Shown piece after piece: positions 35,742 to 44,355 of a stretch of DNA of 64,000 nucleotides. The stretch spans positions 83,154-147,153 of the forward strand of contig NZ_LJPW01000146.1 of the NCBI RefSeq assembly GCF_001400735.1, read 5' to 3'. This stretch comes from Pseudomonas caricapapayae (GTDB lineage: Bacteria > Pseudomonadota > Gammaproteobacteria > Pseudomonadales > Pseudomonadaceae). Position 1 is the stretch's first letter, and each line of letters starts with the position of its first letter. Below the pieces are notes generated by a model, which saw only the letters and a program-made list of their open reading frames with translations, searched no databases and was not told where the DNA came from. The translations under genes were made by a program, and so were the position numbers.

Positions 35742-36212
35742 TTAAATTTCAGCAGCCAGTTTGTTAACCAGCTCCGCGTGCGCGTTTTGATCGATTGTGG
35801 CACCCAGGATCTTCTCTGCACCATTGACTGCCAGGCTACCCAACTGGGCGCGCAAGGCGTCTTTGACACCGTTCAGTTCCTGCTCGATCTCGGCCTGAGC
35901 CTGAGCCTTCACACGGTCAGCTTCAACGCGGGCCGTTTCACGGGCTTCGTCGACAATCTGAGTACCGCGTTTCTTGGCTTGCTCAATGATCTCGGCTGCT
36001 TGAGCTTTAGCTTCGCGCAGTTGTTGACCCGCTTTTTCTTGGGCCAGCTCCAGGTCGCGAGCTGCTCGGGAAGCAGCGTCCAGTCCATCCGCGATCTTCT
36101 TCTGACGTTCGTGCAAAGCCGCGATGACCGGAGGCCACACGAACTTCATGCAGAACAGCACAAAAATGAAGAACGCAACGGACTGGCCAATCAGGGTTGC
36201 ATTAATGTTCAC
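35742..36212 (-). CDS. atpF: ATP synthase b subunit
   Basis: A 156-residue stator subunit. One N-terminal membrane helix (about 5-27) is followed by a long charged coiled coil (ERQKKIADGLDAASRAARDLE onward). It uses a GTG start at 36212 with GAGGTG ahead of it. It dimerises and holds F1 against Fo. The context between atpE and atpH is standard. Confidence 0.96.
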   Translation of the reverse strand: MNINATLIGQSVAFFIFVLFCMKFVWPPVIAALHERQKKIADGLDAASRAARDLELAQEKAGQQLREAKAQAAEIIEQAKKRGTQIVDEARETARVEADRVKAQAQAEIEQELNGVKDALRAQLGSLAVNGAEKILGATIDQNAHAELVNKLAAEI

Positions 36213-36269
36213 GCCAACACCTCGCTCGTTCGTTGTCCATCACACCAATCAACTCGAAAATTCGAGTGA

Positions 36270-36527
36270 TCAGCCAGCGAGTTGACCAACGAAGGGGTTC
36301 GCAAAGGTGAAGAACAGAGCGATACCAACACCGATCATGGTCACGGCGTCGAGCAGGCCCGCAACGATGAACATTTTAACTTGCAGCATTGGAACCATTT
36401 CCGGCTGACGCGCAGCGCCTTCCAGGAATTTGCCGCCCAACAGGCCGAAACCGATTGCAGTACCCAGTGCGCCCAGGCCGATCAACAGTGCAACAGCGAT
36501 AGCGGTTAGACCAACTACAGTTTCCAT
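36270..36527 (-). CDS. atpE: ATP synthase c subunit
   Basis: An 85-residue proteolipid of two membrane helices that forms the rotating c-ring. The proton-carrying carboxylate is D60 in [11 protein letters not shown], and the polar loop is ARQPE. D at this position and the lack of Na-binding residues point to proton coupling. GGAGGAAAG precedes the ATG, a very strong ribosome site fitting the high copy number. A 138-base spacer separates it from atpB. Confidence 0.97.
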
Positions 36528-36665
36528 CTTTCCTCCCGACTTTTACGTCGTATTGGTTAGGTTTTTTTAATTGAAGCGGTAAAACAAAATCGTTTCTACA
36601 TCAGCCCTTGCGGGCACCGCCTCGCCAGTGGCGAAGCGGTCATCAGACGCGTCCTGAGACGAATC

Positions 36666-37535
36666 TCAATGGTTATCTTCGTGAGCCATCGACAGGTAGA
36701 CGATGGTCAGCATCATGAAGATGAACGCTTGCAGGGTGATGATCAGGATGTGGAACACAGCCCACGCCCACTGCAGCACTACACCCAGACCGCTGAGCCA
36801 CAACAGACCGCTGCCGAACATCACGGCGATCAGAATGAAGACCAGCTCGCCAGCATACATGTTGCCGAACAGACGCAGAGCCAGGGAAATAGGCTTGGCG
36901 ATCAGCGTCACGAATTCCAGCAGGAAGTTGACCGGGATCAACAGCGCCTGCACGAACAGGTTCTTGCTGCCGAACGGGTGAAGGGTCAGTTCGCCGATGA
37001 AACCGCCGATGCCCTTGACCTTGATGCTGTAGAAAATGATCAGTGCGAACACGGACAGGGCCATGCCCAATGTGGCATTCGGGTCAGTGGTCGGAACGGC
37101 ACGGAACGGAATGTGCTCGTCGCCCGAAATCAGCATGGCCAGCTGTGGAATCCAGTCCACCGGCACCAGGTCGACCGCGTTCATCAGGAAAACCCAGACG
37201 AAGATGGTCAGCGCCAGTGGTGCGATAACCGCACTGCGCCCGTGGAAGCTGTCTTTCACACTGCCGTCGACGAAGTCGACCAGAACTTCAACGAAGTTCT
37301 GCAGCGCGCCGGGCTGACCGGAAGTTGCCTTCTTGGCCGCCATGCGGAAGATCAGAACGAAAATCAGACCCAACGCAACCGACCAGCCGAGGGTATCGAC
37401 GTGGAAAGCCCAGAAACCCATTTCCTTGGCTTCTGCTGCGGTGTGGGCAAAGCCCCATTCGCCATTGGGCAGGTGCCCGAATGTAAGGTTCTGCAAGTGG
37501 TGCTGGATATAGCCCGAAGCTGTTTGCTCTGCCAT
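36666..37535 (-). CDS. atpB: ATP synthase a subunit
   Basis: A 289-residue Fo subunit with about six membrane helices that forms the proton half-channels. The essential Arg lies in ISLALRLFGNMYAGELV. The N-terminal extension MAEQTASGYIQHHLQNLTFG is typical of pseudomonads. The ATG at 37535 follows GAGG. It is 16 bases downstream of atpI. Confidence 0.97.
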   Translation of the reverse strand: MAEQTASGYIQHHLQNLTFGHLPNGEWGFAHTAAEAKEMGFWAFHVDTLGWSVALGLIFVLIFRMAAKKATSGQPGALQNFVEVLVDFVDGSVKDSFHGRSAVIAPLALTIFVWVFLMNAVDLVPVDWIPQLAMLISGDEHIPFRAVPTTDPNATLGMALSVFALIIFYSIKVKGIGGFIGELTLHPFGSKNLFVQALLIPVNFLLEFVTLIAKPISLALRLFGNMYAGELVFILIAVMFGSGLLWLSGLGVVLQWAWAVFHILIITLQAFIFMMLTIVYLSMAHEDNH

Positions 37536-37551
37536 GGTTGCCTCAAACGCC

Positions 37552-37959
37552 CTAAGGTCTCGAAAGTCTTGTTCTCGTAAGCAGGGGAGCGAACCAGTTG
37601 ACCACCTGGATCAACATGAACACGCCGAATACAGCCAGCGGCGCCAATGGCTTCACACCTGCAAACGTCAATGCAAAAAGCACTGCCGTGAAAATCAGTT
37701 TGCCTGCCTCGCCGGCGTAGAACGACCGCACGATGGCTTGCGCTGCTCTGGCCCCGGAAAACCGGAATGCCTTGTGAGCAAAGTATAAATTGGGTAGCCA
37801 GGCTATCAGGCCTCCACAGAGTCCCGAATATCCTGCAACGACTCCTTGCCACTGCCACAGCACCAGTGCGGCCATGAGCAGCACGATCAATTGAGCCAGC
37901 AATAGCGGAAAAACCGCCAGGCGATAGAACGGCAAGCGGTCTGGCATGCGGGATTCCAT
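37552..37959 (-). CDS. atpI: ATP synthase assembly protein I
   Basis: A 135-residue membrane protein of four helices that assists c-ring assembly or Mg uptake for the synthase. The ATG at 37959 (MESRMPDRLPFYRLAV) is chosen since AAGGAG lies nine bases upstream; an open frame reaches 37995 but has no ribosome site. It is the first gene of the atp operon (I-B-E-F-H-A-G-D-C), whose promoter should lie between 37960 and 38105. Confidence 0.9.
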   Translation of the reverse strand: MESRMPDRLPFYRLAVFPLLLAQLIVLLMAALVLWQWQGVVAGYSGLCGGLIAWLPNLYFAHKAFRFSGARAAQAIVRSFYAGEAGKLIFTAVLFALTFAGVKPLAPLAVFGVFMLIQVVNWFAPLLTRTRLSRP

Positions 37960-38105
37960 CGCAACTGCTCCTTTGATGTCGGTCGCCATAATCAATAACT
38001 TGGCATAATTTGTGCCGACAAAATGCGCGCAGAGTATAGGGGCGGTTCAGCCCCTATTCAACAGTCGGGTAGTGATTTCCGACTATACGCTACAGAGCAA
38101 TTGTT

Positions 38106-38978
38106 TCAGCGGATGTGGGCAAGCACTCCCTGAAGCTCGTCAAGGGAGTTGTAACGGATGACCAATTGCCCTTTGCCCTTCTGCCCGTGACGAATCTGCA
38201 CCGCAGAGCCTAAACGCTCGGCCAGACGCTGCTCGAGGCGACTGATATCGGGGTCGGTCCTGACCGGTTCGGCAGCCTCCGGCTTGCCGCTCAGCCATTG
38301 CCTGACCAGTGCCTCAGTCTGGCGCACGGTAAGCCCGCGTGCGACAACATGTCGCGCACCTTCGACCTGCCGGTCCTCACTGAGACCGAGCAACGCGCGC
38401 GCGTGACCCATTTCCAGGTCGCCATGCGACAGCATGGTCTTGATGGCCTCAGGCAAGGCAATCAGGCGCAACAGGTTGGCCACACTGACCCGAGACTTGC
38501 CGACGGCATCCGCCACCTGCTGCTGGGTCAGTTGAAACTCCTGCTGCAAGCGCTGCAGCGCCATGGCTTCTTCGATGGGATTGAGGTCTTCGCGCTGGAT
38601 GTTTTCGATTAGCGCCATCGCAATCGCGGTTTCGTCCGGCACATCACGAACCATCGCCGGGATCGTCTCGACACCGGCCTGCTGGCTCGCGCGCCAGCGA
38701 CGCTCGCCAGCGATGATTTCAAACCGGTTGTCACCGATCGGACGCACCACGATCGGCTGCATCACGCCTTGCGATTTGATCGACTGGGCCAGTTCTTCCA
38801 GCGCCTGCGGGTCCATGTCACGGCGCGGCTGATACTTGCCGCGCTGGATCAGGTCCAGCGGCACATGCTGCAACTCACTTGGCGGGGCCTTCACGGCCTG
38901 CTCTTCCAGCGAACTGACGGTTGGACTGCTCAGAAGTGCGTCCAACCCACGTCCGAGACCTCGTTTCTTGACGGCCAT
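38106..38978 (-). CDS. parB: Chromosome partitioning protein ParB
   Basis: A 290-residue parS-binding CTP-dependent clamp. The N-terminal domain has IQRGKYQPRRDMDPQALEELAQSI and the CTP/arginine patch GERRWRAS; a helix-turn-helix (TQQQVADAVGKSRVSVANLLRL) and a C-terminal dimerisation domain follow. It loads on parS and spreads, organising the origin region for segregation. Two parS sites occur in this window inside recF. It follows parA by nine bases. Confidence 0.97.
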   Translation of the reverse strand: MAVKKRGLGRGLDALLSSPTVSSLEEQAVKAPPSELQHVPLDLIQRGKYQPRRDMDPQALEELAQSIKSQGVMQPIVVRPIGDNRFEIIAGERRWRASQQAGVETIPAMVRDVPDETAIAMALIENIQREDLNPIEEAMALQRLQQEFQLTQQQVADAVGKSRVSVANLLRLIALPEAIKTMLSHGDLEMGHARALLGLSEDRQVEGARHVVARGLTVRQTEALVRQWLSGKPEAAEPVRTDPDISRLEQRLAERLGSAVQIRHGQKGKGQLVIRYNSLDELQGVLAHIR

Positions 38979-38987
38979 GGGAATTCC

Positions 38988-39779
38988 TTAGGTTGGCTGA
39001 GCGGTTTTTGCGCCGCGACGTTGACGACGGACCAGTTCACTTGCCAGGGCCAGGTAGGCCAGTGCACCGCGAGATGACTTGTCATACGCCAGCACAGGCA
39101 TGCCGAAACTCGGTGCTTCGGCCAGGCGAATGTTTCTCGGGATCACGGTGTCGTACAGCTGCTCGCCAAAGTGTTCCTTGAGCTGCGCGGAAACATCATT
39201 GATCAGGCTCAGCCGCGGATCATACATCGTGCGCAGCAGACCTTCGATCTTCAACTGCGGATTGAGCAATTCACCGATGCGCTTGATGTTATCCACAAGG
39301 TCGCTAAGACCTTCGAGCGCAAAGTATTCACACTGCATGGGGATAATTACACCGTCCGCCGCAACCAGTGCGTTCAGGGTCAGCATCGACAAAGAGGGCG
39401 GGCAGTCGATCAGAATGTAATCGTAATTCTCGCGGATAGGTGCCAGCGCATTGCGCAGACGACTCTCTTTCATCTGCATTTCCAACAGAACCACCTCGCC
39501 CGCCGTCAAATCACGGTTGGCCGGAAGCAGTTGGTAACCACCGTGCTCGGAAAACTGCATGGCCTGACCCAGATCGCATTCACCGATCAACAGGTCGTAG
39601 ACCGAGTTTTCCAGATTGTGTTTATCGACACCGCTGCCCATGGTCGCATTGCCCTGGGGATCAAGGTCGATCAACAGCACACGGCGCTTGGTTGCGACCA
39701 GTGACGCGGCGAGGTTGATACATGTGGTGGTCTTGCCTACCCCACCTTTTTGGTTCGCTATCGCGAATACCTTAGCCAT
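38988..39779 (-). CDS. parA: Chromosome partitioning ATPase ParA
   Basis: A 263-residue deviant-Walker ATPase (NQKGGVGKTTTCINLA near residues 8-23) that binds nucleoid DNA non-specifically when ATP-bound and moves ParB-parS complexes. The DCPPSL Walker B block is present. The lack of an N-terminal helix-turn-helix marks the chromosomal Soj-type. It lies 18 bases after rsmG and forms a unit with parB. Confidence 0.97.
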   Translation of the reverse strand: MAKVFAIANQKGGVGKTTTCINLAASLVATKRRVLLIDLDPQGNATMGSGVDKHNLENSVYDLLIGECDLGQAMQFSEHGGYQLLPANRDLTAGEVVLLEMQMKESRLRNALAPIRENYDYILIDCPPSLSMLTLNALVAADGVIIPMQCEYFALEGLSDLVDNIKRIGELLNPQLKIEGLLRTMYDPRLSLINDVSAQLKEHFGEQLYDTVIPRNIRLAEAPSFGMPVLAYDKSSRGALAYLALASELVRRQRRGAKTAQPT

Positions 39780-39797
39780 TCTTGCTTGTGTTCCCCG

Positions 39798-40442
39798 TCA
39801 TGCCGTGCGGCGCAGTATCAGCAGATGGCGTTGGCCTTGGCAACCCGGAACGGTCAAGGCGTGTGCGCTATCGAGGTGAAAATCCGAGGGCAATGCTACC
39901 AGCTCATCGTCAGGATGCAGCCCTTTCATTGCCAGCCAGCGTGTATTCACGTCGCCCATGTGGCGGGTCCAGCCCGTGAAGTCTTCCAGGCTGCTGAATG
40001 CACGGGAGATGATCCCGTCGAACGGCACATCGGGCTGATAACTTTCTGCACGGCTGTGGATAACTTCAAGATTATCCAGTTTCAGCTCCAGTTTGACCTG
40101 GGTCTGAAAGCGGGTCTTCTTGCCGTTGCTGTCCAGCAGCGCCACTTTGCGCTGCGGAAACAGGATGGCCATGGGAATGCCGGGCATCCCACCGCCGCTG
40201 CCGACGTCGATCCAGCGTGTCCCGTCGATGAACGGCACTACGCTGAGACTGTCGAGCAGGTGCCTCGATACCATTTCGTCCGGATTGCGCACCGCGGTCA
40301 GGTTGTAGGCCTTGTTCCACTTGATCAACAGCGCCAGATACGCCAGCAGTTGCTCGTGCTGGAGCGGGGTGAGGTCAATCCCCAACTCCCGGGCACCGGT
40401 GGATAACTCTTGGGCGTGTTGCGGGGTGACCATAGAACTCAA
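39798..40442 (-). CDS. rsmG: 16S rRNA (guanine527-N7)-methyltransferase
   Basis: A 214-residue SAM-dependent enzyme (formerly GidB) that methylates G527 of 16S rRNA. The SAM-binding block is DVGSGGGMPGIPMAI. A TTG start at 40442 is used here because GGAG lies eight bases upstream; an in-frame ATG at 40433 is the alternative. The gene start overlaps the end of mnmG by four bases, so the two are coupled. A perfect DnaA box is embedded at 40055-40063. Confidence 0.94.
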   Translation of the reverse strand: MSSMVTPQHAQELSTGARELGIDLTPLQHEQLLAYLALLIKWNKAYNLTAVRNPDEMVSRHLLDSLSVVPFIDGTRWIDVGSGGGMPGIPMAILFPQRKVALLDSNGKKTRFQTQVKLELKLDNLEVIHSRAESYQPDVPFDGIISRAFSSLEDFTGWTRHMGDVNTRWLAMKGLHPDDELVALPSDFHLDSAHALTVPGCQGQRHLLILRRTA

Positions 40443-42334
40443 GCGCTTTGCTCCAACTGACGGCCCGCGCCGCGTTTTTTCAAATGAATCATCAACAGGG
40501 AAATCGCTGCGGGTGTGACGCCGGGTATGCGCGAAGCCTGCCCGAGTGTTTCCGGACGAGTTATCCCCAGCTTGCTCTGGATTTCCTTGGACAGACCGGA
40601 AATGCCGGCGTAATCGATATCTTCTGGCAAACGCGTGTCTTCGCTGGCCCGAAGCCGGGCAATTTCATCTTGCTGACGGTCGATGTAACCGGCGTATTTT
40701 GTCTTGATCTCGACCTGCTCGGCCACCTGTGGATCGGTGCAGCCCTGACCGGTAACGGCAATCAGGCTCGCATAGTCGATTTCCGGGCGGGTCAGCAGAT
40801 TGAGCAGGTTGTATTCATGGGTCAGTGGCGTGCCGAAGTGTGCGGCAATTGCATCGCCCTGTTCGGTACCGGGACGCACCCAGGTACTTTTCAAGCGCTG
40901 TTCTTCCAGCGCGATGCTTTCGCGTTTGGTACAGAACGCAGCCCAGCGGGCGTCATCGACCAAGCCCAGTTCACGGCCTTTTTCGGTAAGTCGCAGGTCC
41001 GCGTTGTCTTCACGCAGGATCAAACGGTATTCGGCCCTGGACGTGAACATCCGGTAAGGCTCTTGCGTACCGAGCGTGATCAGGTCATCGACCAGAACGC
41101 CGATGTACGCTTCATCGCGACGCGGGCACCAGCTGTCTCGACCTTGTGCACGCAGTGCGGCGTTGGTCCCGGCCAGCAAACCCTGGGCACCGGCCTCTTC
41201 GTAGCCGGTTGTACCGTTGATCTGACCAGCAAAGAACAGACCGCCGATGACTTTGGTTTCCAGGCTGTATTTCAAATCACGCGGATCGAAATAGTCGTAT
41301 TCGATGGCGTAACCAGGGCGAACGATGTGTGCGTTTTCCATACCGCGAATCGACCGGACGATCTGCAGTTGCACATCGAATGGCAACGAGGTGGAAATCC
41401 CGTTCGGGTACAGCTCGTGGGTAGTCAGTCCTTCAGGCTCGATGAAGACCTGGTGGCTTTCCTTGTCGGCAAACCGGTGGATCTTGTCTTCGATCGATGG
41501 GCAATAGCGCGGACCAATGCCCTCGATCACGCCTGAATACATCGGCGACCGATCAAGGTTGGAGGCAATGATTTCGTGAGTACGGGCGTTGGTGTGGGTA
41601 ATCCAGCAGCTCACCTGCGGCGGATGTTGTTCCTTGGAGCCCAGGAACGACATGACCGGAATCGGCGTGTCGCCCGGTTGCTCGGTCATCACCGAGAAAT
41701 CGACAGAACGCCCGTCAATGCGCGGCGGGGTACCGGTTTTCAGTCGGCCTACGCGCAGTGGCAGTTCGCGTAACCGGTGAGCAAGTGCGATCGAGGGAGG
41801 ATCACCTGCGCGGCCACCTGAATAGTTCTGCATACCAATGTGGATAAGTCCGCCAAGGAACGTACCTGTGGTCAACACCACGGAATCGGCAAATATGCGC
41901 ATACCCATCTGGGTCACCACGCCGCGGACCTGATCCTGTTCGACGATCAGGTCATCGCAGGCCTGTTGAAATATCCACAGGTTGGGCTGATTTTCGAGAG
42001 TCTCGCGGATAGCTGCCTTGTACAGCACGCGATCGGCTTGCGCACGGGTTGCACGTACGGCCGGCCCCTTGCGGCTGTTCAGCACGCGAAACTGGATGCC
42101 GCCCCTGTCGGTAGCCATGGCCATGGCACCGCCCAAGGCGTCGATTTCCTTGACCAGGTGGCTTTTACCGATACCACCGATGGCAGGGTTGCAACTCATC
42201 TGGCCGAGTGTTTCCACGTTGTGGGTCAGCAACAGGGTTTTGACACCCATGCGTGCCGACGCCAGTGCGGCCTCGGTACCGGCATGACCGCCACCGATGA
42301 CGATCACTTCAAAACGGGAAGGGAAATCCACCAC
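40439..42334 (-). CDS. mnmG: tRNA uridine 5-carboxymethylaminomethyl modification enzyme MnmG
   Basis: A 631-residue FAD protein (GidA). With MnmE it modifies the wobble U34 of several tRNAs. The dinucleotide-binding motif is GGGHAGTEAA near residue 14; the GTFLGGL block and the C-terminal helical domain are present. A GTG start at 42334 follows CGAGGTGC. Upstream on the coding strand lies an oriC-like region. Perfect DnaA box at 41839-41847 within the gene. Confidence 0.97.
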   Translation of the reverse strand: MVDFPSRFEVIVIGGGHAGTEAALASARMGVKTLLLTHNVETLGQMSCNPAIGGIGKSHLVKEIDALGGAMAMATDRGGIQFRVLNSRKGPAVRATRAQADRVLYKAAIRETLENQPNLWIFQQACDDLIVEQDQVRGVVTQMGMRIFADSVVLTTGTFLGGLIHIGMQNYSGGRAGDPPSIALAHRLRELPLRVGRLKTGTPPRIDGRSVDFSVMTEQPGDTPIPVMSFLGSKEQHPPQVSCWITHTNARTHEIIASNLDRSPMYSGVIEGIGPRYCPSIEDKIHRFADKESHQVFIEPEGLTTHELYPNGISTSLPFDVQLQIVRSIRGMENAHIVRPGYAIEYDYFDPRDLKYSLETKVIGGLFFAGQINGTTGYEEAGAQGLLAGTNAALRAQGRDSWCPRRDEAYIGVLVDDLITLGTQEPYRMFTSRAEYRLILREDNADLRLTEKGRELGLVDDARWAAFCTKRESIALEEQRLKSTWVRPGTEQGDAIAAHFGTPLTHEYNLLNLLTRPEIDYASLIAVTGQGCTDPQVAEQVEIKTKYAGYIDRQQDEIARLRASEDTRLPEDIDYAGISGLSKEIQSKLGITRPETLGQASRIPGVTPAAISLLMIHLKKRGAGRQLEQSA

Positions 42335-42359
42335 GCACCTCGTGCCTGTTGTCGATGAG

Positions 42360-42906
42360 AAATTGGGATAGCTGACAAGTATAGGGACTTACCCCACCTG
42401 AATGAAACCCGTTGGACAAAATTTAACCAGCTGTGGAAAACTCACGAATAAAGAAAATAAAAAGGAAAGAAAGTTTATAAAGCCTTGTTTTTATGTTTAT
42501 TCTTACTGAGCCACCATTCTGTGGATAGATCGCCACAGGCCTTTATTTTCAGTGTGTACAGAGATTCAAAAGTCTGTGTTCATGTGGGTATGAGGGGGTT
42601 GGATAACCGTCCTGAGCCTGTTGATAAGATAACCACTTGTCCACAGGGCGATTTATCTTCAGGTTTGCACCCTGCTTACCCACCGAGCTAAGGGGCGGTT
42701 ATTCACAGGGCTTAATCCACAAAAAAAGGCTCTTCAGCAAAAATCGGGCGCGGAAAATCCCTCTCTCGGGCATTTCTACTCGTCAGATTCAGGTGTTGAG
42801 GCAAAGTAAAGGAGGACAATGGCGGAGCATGTGGATAACGCTGCAGCAGAAAGGGGCGTCTTGTGCTGCTTGAAGGCATGACCCAGGATGGGCCATGCCG
42901 GGAGGT
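42360..42906. other. Second oriC-like region with DnaA boxes
   Basis: No gene. It carries two DnaA boxes matching TTATNCACA (42699-42707, 42830-42838) and several single-mismatch ones (42432-42440, 42520-42528, 42637-42645, 42713-42721). An AT-rich tract lies at about 42440-42510. Its sequence aligns in order with the oriC at 46.9-47.3 kb (both have a TCTTAC, CAGCC/GAGCCA, TGTGGATA, AGGCCTTT, GTACAG, TTCAAAAG series), so it is a diverged duplicate. From memory, pseudomonads have two autonomously replicating fragments in this neighbourhood. It probably also holds the mnmG promoter. Confidence 0.75.
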
Positions 42907-44277
42907 TTATTTGCCGATGCAGAAGCTGGAGAAGATTCTGCCAAGCAGATCATCGGAGCTGAATGCACCGGTAATTTCGCCAAGCGCTTGCTGTGCCTGA
43001 CGCAGGTCTTCGGCCAGCAGCTCTCCAGCGCCCGCCAGGGTGAGTTGAGCCCTGCCGTGCTCCAGCGAGTCACTGGCATGGCGCAGCGCCTCAAGGTGGC
43101 GTCGACGTGCGCTGAAGCTGCTTTCCGATGTTTGCTCATAGCCCATGCAGGCTTTGAGATGCTCGCGCAGCAGTTCAAGCCCTTCGCCACCCGACCTGGC
43201 GCTCAGGCTGATGGTGACGTGGCCATCAACGCTGGTTTGCAGATCGACAGGGTCTCCACTCAGATCTGCCTTGTTGCGTATCAGCGTGACTTTCGACGGG
43301 TCCGGGCGCTGCTCGAGGAATTCGGGCCACAATGCAAACGGGTCTGCTGCCTCCGGCGCGGTCGCATCCACCACCAGCAGAATCCGGTCTGCTTCACCGA
43401 TGGCCTTGAGTGCGCGCTGCACGCCGATCATTTCCACCTGATCTTGAGTATCCCGCAGCCCAGCGGTATCGACGACATGCAAGGGCATTCCGTCTATGTG
43501 GATATGTTCACGCAATACATCACGGGTGGTGCCGGCAATCTCGGTGACGATTGCCGCCTCTCTACCTGCCAGAGCGTTCAACAAGCTTGATTTACCGGCA
43601 TTCGGACGTCCGGCGATCACGACGGTCATCCCATCGCGCAATAAAGCCCCCTGACCTGCCTCACGCAGAACTGTGGATAACTCCATACGCACGTCATCGA
43701 GCATGCTCAGGACATGGCCATCGGCAAGGAAGTCGATTTCCTCTTCGGGAAAGTCGATTGCAGCCTCTACATAGATGCGCAGGCTGATCAATTTCTCGGT
43801 CAAGTTATCCACACGCCGGGAGAAAGCGCCCTGCAATGAGCGCAGTGCATTGCGCGCCGCCTGTGCAGAACTTGCCTCGATCAAATCCGCAATGGCTTCA
43901 GCCTGAGCAAGATCGAGCTTGTCATTGAGAAACGCACGCTCGCTGAATTCTCCCGGACGAGCGAGACGGCTGCCCAGTTGCAGGCAGCGCTGCAGCAGCA
44001 TATCCAGAACGATTGGGCCGCCGTGGCCCTGAAGTTCCAGCACGTCCTCGCCGGTGAACGAGTTGGGTCCGGGAAAATACAGCGCGATCCCCTCATCGAG
44101 TACATGTCCGGCTTCGTCGACAAAAGGCCCGTAATGGGCGAATCGTGGCTTCGGCGTGCGGCCGATGATGGCTTCAGCCGTCTTGCCGGCCAGAGGACCT
44201 GATACACGGACGATACCGACACCGCCTCGCCCTTGGGCTGTAGCGATGGCGACGATGGTTTCACGAGGAACGTTCAT
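42907..44277 (-). CDS. mnmE: tRNA modification GTPase MnmE
   Basis: A 456-residue GTPase (TrmE) that works with MnmG on wobble uridine. The N-terminal formyl-THF-binding domain begins MNVPRETIVAIATAQGRGG; the G domain (from about residue 215) has GRPNAGKSSLLNAL, DTAGLRD and NKADL. The C-terminal Cys lies in FCIGK. The ATG at 44277 is standard; the open frame to 44319 is rejected. Two perfect DnaA boxes lie in the gene (43672-43680, 43805-43813). Confidence 0.97.
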   Translation of the reverse strand: MNVPRETIVAIATAQGRGGVGIVRVSGPLAGKTAEAIIGRTPKPRFAHYGPFVDEAGHVLDEGIALYFPGPNSFTGEDVLELQGHGGPIVLDMLLQRCLQLGSRLARPGEFSERAFLNDKLDLAQAEAIADLIEASSAQAARNALRSLQGAFSRRVDNLTEKLISLRIYVEAAIDFPEEEIDFLADGHVLSMLDDVRMELSTVLREAGQGALLRDGMTVVIAGRPNAGKSSLLNALAGREAAIVTEIAGTTRDVLREHIHIDGMPLHVVDTAGLRDTQDQVEMIGVQRALKAIGEADRILLVVDATAPEAADPFALWPEFLEQRPDPSKVTLIRNKADLSGDPVDLQTSVDGHVTISLSARSGGEGLELLREHLKACMGYEQTSESSFSARRRHLEALRHASDSLEHGRAQLTLAGAGELLAEDLRQAQQALGEITGAFSSDDLLGRIFSSFCIGK

Positions 44278-44306
44278 GGTCCGGCTCCAGGACAAATGAC
44301 GGATAG

Positions 44307-44329
44307 CAAAACGCCCCACTAGGGGGCGT
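44307..44329 (-). terminator. Terminator downstream of yidC
   Basis: ACGCCCC (44311-44317) and GGGGCGT (44323-44329) form a seven-pair stem with a five-base loop. On the minus strand it is followed by TTTT (A run at 44307-44310). It ends the rpmH-rnpA-yidD-yidC transcript before mnmE. Confidence 0.7.
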
Positions 44330-44355
44330 CTTGTACAACCTGTTCACAGGTTAGA

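Noticed and set aside
31102..36269. Plus-strand open frames opposite the atp operon (31102-32691, 33564-35216, 35664-36269)
   Set aside because: They mirror the ATP synthase genes and have the odd composition of antisense frames.
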